Positions 61,929-64,000 of a stretch of DNA of 64,000 nucleotides are shown here, piece after piece. The DNA is from Verrucomicrobiota bacterium JB022 (GTDB lineage: Bacteria; Verrucomicrobiota; Verrucomicrobiia; Opitutales; Oceanipulchritudinaceae), in NCBI GenBank assembly GCA_030673845.1, contig JAUTCQ010000009.1, positions 62,001 to 126,000 on the forward strand, given 5' to 3'. The notes under the pieces are model-generated. The model had not been told where the DNA came from. It did not search any database and saw only the letters and a list, made by a program, of their open reading frames with translations. The position numbers and the translations under genes are program-made. The stretch's first letter is position 1. Each line of letters begins with the position of its first letter.

Positions 61929-62395
61929 GACGGCTCCTCCTCGGCGGCGGGCTCTTCAAAAACGGCAGGGAATTCCGGCTCGTCGAGGCGCTTGATAAAG
62001 GTGGTGCCCTGGGGGCCCGTCGCCAATAGCAGCCGCTGGCCTTCGGCAGCGACGATCACGAGGTATTGGCGCTGCCCGATCGCACGGGTTTCGAGGATCT
62101 GCAGGTTGCCGGTGTCGCCGGGGCCGAAGGTGCGCCCCCCGACAGTGAAGCCTTTTTTGGCCGCGAGGATCCAGAGGCCAGCGCCCGCCAAAACGAGGAT
62201 CGCGATCACCTGCACCCAGAGGCTCAGGTCGACCGCGTCGTTTTGCCGTGGGCTGGAGCGGGTCGTCGATGGGTAATACAGCTCCTGCTCGGCGGGAGGC
62301 GGCTCGCTCGGGGCGGTGGTTTGGGCTTGGAGGGCAAAAGTTCCGGGCACCAGCAAGGCGAGAGCGAGGCAGAGGCACTGCCAGAGCCTAGGCAT
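61925..62395 (-). CDS. fliO: Flagellar assembly protein FliO
   Basis: A 156-residue protein: signal-like N-terminus (LCLALALLVPGTFALQAQ), a periplasmic stretch, one membrane helix LWVQVIAILVLAGAGLWILA, and a cytoplasmic part with LQILETRAIGQRQYLVIVAA and LLLATGPQGTTFIKRL, the FliO beta region. FliO stabilises FliP during assembly. The ATG at 62395 overlaps the end of fliN by 8 bases; the longer frame upstream is fliN sequence. Confidence 0.85.
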   Translation of the reverse strand: MPRLWQCLCLALALLVPGTFALQAQTTAPSEPPPAEQELYYPSTTRSSPRQNDAVDLSLWVQVIAILVLAGAGLWILAAKKGFTVGGRTFGPGDTGNLQILETRAIGQRQYLVIVAAEGQRLLLATGPQGTTFIKRLDEPEFPAVFEEPAAEEEPS

Positions 62396-62651
62396 GGATG
62401 TCTCCCACCAGTTCGGTGATCTTGACGCCAAAATTGTTTTCGACCACCACCACTTCGCCGTAGGCAATCAGCTTGCCGTTGACGAGGAGGGAGACGGGTT
62501 CCTTGGCATTCTGCTTGAGCTGCAGGACGGCGCCGGGGGTCAGCTCCACGATCTCGCGCATGGGGAGTTCGCAGGAGCCAAGCTGGATGGTGACTTCCAC
62601 CTTGATGTCCATCACCCGGCTGAAATTCTTTGCGTCGCGTATATCCATCAC
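62388..62651 (-). CDS. fliN: Flagellar motor switch protein FliN
   Basis: An 87-residue protein consisting of one SpoA/FliN domain: VMDIKVEVTIQLGSCELPMR, TPGAVLQLKQNAKEPVSLLV and GKLIAYGEVVVVENNFGVKI. FliN forms the lower C-ring, where it takes part in switching and in docking of export substrates. It is short, without the acidic N-terminal extension found in some phyla. The next gene, fliO, is coupled. Confidence 0.94.
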   Translation of the reverse strand: MMDIRDAKNFSRVMDIKVEVTIQLGSCELPMREIVELTPGAVLQLKQNAKEPVSLLVNGKLIAYGEVVVVENNFGVKITELVGDIHA

Positions 62652-62667
62652 GGGGTCTTGCTGGTGG

Positions 62668-63942
62668 TTAGAGGTCGAGGAGTTGCTCGGTTACTTGAAC
62701 GGCCACCTGGCCGTCCTGCACGCCGACTTTTCCACGATACGGCACGGTGTTATTCATGCGTAGCAGCGTTTTGTCGAGAATACCTTCGGGCATCATGACG
62801 ACATCGCCTGGCCGGAGCATGAGCAGATCGCGCACGGAGCACTCAAAACCGCTCCACTCGGCACTGATCGGCACCTTGATGTGGTCGTAGGTTTTCCACC
62901 AGTGCTGGGTCTTCTCGGTGGTATTGAGCGTGCTGAACTTTTTCGTCTCGTCCTGCAGTTTCTTGAGGACGGGCTGCATGGTGTAATACGGGAGCGCGAT
63001 CTCCAGCGTCTCGGTGCAATCGCCCATTACGGCTTCGATCACGACTACGAGCAGGATCGTATCGCGCGGGGAGGTCTGCAAAAAGCGGCCGTTGTTTTCG
63101 TTGCCGATGATGCTGGAGTTGAGCTCGTAAATGTCTTCCCACTGCGCGCACCATTCCTTCAGGATTACTTCGACCACGTCTTCTATCAGCACAACTTCGA
63201 GGTCGGTCAGGTAACGCTCGCCGCGCACGGAGTGGCCGGGGCCGCCGAGCAGGCGGTCGACCATCGTCATGGCGAGGCGCGGGTTGATGTCGACGATCCC
63301 CACCCCATTGAACTGCTCGAGCTTGAAAAGCGAGATGTGGGTGGGGCTGGAAATGGAGTTGGTGTGGTTTTGATACTGCGTGGTGAACAGCTTGGCCATC
63401 TTGAGCCCCACATCCATCCGCAGGAACATCGAGAGGCGGGCCGAGAGGTGGTGGACGAACTGCTCGTGGCGGATCCGCACTTGGCGCATCTCGCCTTCGG
63501 TCATGAAGACCGGGTTGGAAAAATCGAACTCTTCGATCGTGATCTTCTCGCCGCGGTTCACCCGGCGACCGTCGTGGCGAAAGATCAGCGTCTGGGGGGA
63601 GGTCCCGGCCTCCGCCATGATCGCGTCGATGTCCGTCTGGTTGAGGATGCTGTCGACGTCGGCCTGGCTAAACGCCTCCTCGTGGATCAGGTCGTCGTCA
63701 TCGTCGCCACCGCCACTGCTGCGGCTGCTGCCGCTGAGAATGCCCTGAAGGTCTTCCTCGCTGAGGATATCGTCGTCTTCGGAGGCCTCGGGCTCGCGGC
63801 TGCTGCCTTGGTTGAGGATCTTGGAAATTTCGTCTTCGCTGATCAGCTCTTCATCCATGGACGCGGCTTCGCCCTCTTCGCTGATCATCTCTTCGTCGAA
63901 GTTCAGGTCCTCTTCGTTCGGGTTTTTAGGTTCTTCCGCCAT
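62668..63942 (-). CDS. fliM: Flagellar motor switch protein FliM
   Basis: A 424-residue protein. Middle CheC-like domain: FVHHLSARLSMFLRMDVGLK, LFKLEQFNGVGIVDINPRLA, DRLLGGPG, RYLTDLEVVLIEDVVEVILK and the C-terminal SpoA domain with VRDLLMLRPGDVVMMPEGIL. The N-terminal 125 residues are unusually acidic (DDILSEEDLQGIL, AFSQADVDSILNQTDID) and contain two LSQ/DIDxI-like copies of the CheY-P-binding motif, one as SQADVDSILNQ. Only family-typical FliM have one copy. First visible gene of the minus-strand export/motor operon; the operon may begin beyond 64000. Confidence 0.95.
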   Translation of the reverse strand: MAEEPKNPNEEDLNFDEEMISEEGEAASMDEELISEDEISKILNQGSSREPEASEDDDILSEEDLQGILSGSSRSSGGGDDDDDLIHEEAFSQADVDSILNQTDIDAIMAEAGTSPQTLIFRHDGRRVNRGEKITIEEFDFSNPVFMTEGEMRQVRIRHEQFVHHLSARLSMFLRMDVGLKMAKLFTTQYQNHTNSISSPTHISLFKLEQFNGVGIVDINPRLAMTMVDRLLGGPGHSVRGERYLTDLEVVLIEDVVEVILKEWCAQWEDIYELNSSIIGNENNGRFLQTSPRDTILLVVVIEAVMGDCTETLEIALPYYTMQPVLKKLQDETKKFSTLNTTEKTQHWWKTYDHIKVPISAEWSGFECSVRDLLMLRPGDVVMMPEGILDKTLLRMNNTVPYRGKVGVQDGQVAVQVTEQLLDL

Positions 63943-64000
63943 GGTGAGAGTCCGGGGTGAACGAGTGCCGCGTTACTGGGTAACGAAGTCCGTAAAGTAA

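Overview
This 64 kb window is GC-rich chromosomal DNA dominated by flagellar motility, chemotaxis and surface-glycan genes. I see no rRNA, tRNA, CRISPR array, transposase or phage gene. An Opitutales-type Verrucomicrobiota is the best guess. The reasons are a long adhesin-like repeat protein with a PEP-CTERM tail, several TonB C-terminal-domain proteins that lack a membrane anchor, a secreted protein ending in a Trp/Tyr/His-rich domain, and a complete flagellar set that nevertheless carries the FlbT/FlaF pair best known from Alphaproteobacteria. The assignment rests on gene content, not on a marker gene.

Layout. 1-5.8 kb: a secreted protein, then a lipid-type cluster (CFA-like methyltransferase, DUF1295 membrane enzyme, an SDR without its catalytic Tyr, a divergent chalcone-isomerase-like protein, a TVP38/TMEM64 membrane protein). 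6-16.5 kb: a chemoreceptor, two tandem secreted TonB_C proteins, CheA, a membrane-anchored STAND-like ATPase, a lipoprotein/FlgM-like/HDOD operon and a protein with two TonB_C units. 16.5-28 kb: asnB-fliS-small ORF on the minus strand; facing away from them, three flagellins of exactly equal length, a flagellin-like protein with a duplicated beta-domain, and a three-enzyme cassette (GNAT, AMP-ligase-like, formyltransferase). 28-41 kb: flgF-flgG-flgA-flgH-flgI-flgJ-flgN-flgK-flgL, flbT-flaF, a 1338-residue protein with two OGT/SPINDLY modules, and a Sel1-repeat protein. 41-50 kb: the PEP-CTERM repeat protein, a sulfotransferase, a family 2 glycosyltransferase, a DegT aminotransferase, and a sensor kinase/sigma-54-activator pair. 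50-64 kb, minus strand: the operon fliM-fliN-fliO-fliP-fliQ-fliR-flhB-flhA-flhF-(80 aa)-fliA-motA-motB-(83 aa), ending in a large hybrid histidine kinase.

How it fits together. FliA (sigma-28) is encoded here, and sequences matching TAAA-N15-(G/A)CCGATNN with exactly 15-base spacing lie upstream of cheA, of the lipoprotein/FlgM-like operon and of flaF. Close variants lie upstream of the flagellin-like protein/GNAT cassette, the DegT aminotransferase and the kinase/activator operon. This puts chemotaxis, late filament genes and glycan genes under one plausible regulon. A second layer may be post-transcriptional: flagellins 2 and 3 and flbT share a small hairpin around CCAGAAAGG over the ribosome-binding site, with two covarying base pairs, and FlbT is known in Caulobacter as an RNA-binding regulator of flagellin mRNA. 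The double OGT, aminotransferase, formyltransferase, AMP-ligase and asparagine-synthetase genes interleaved with flagellar genes suggest a filament glycosylation pathway. That last step is inference.
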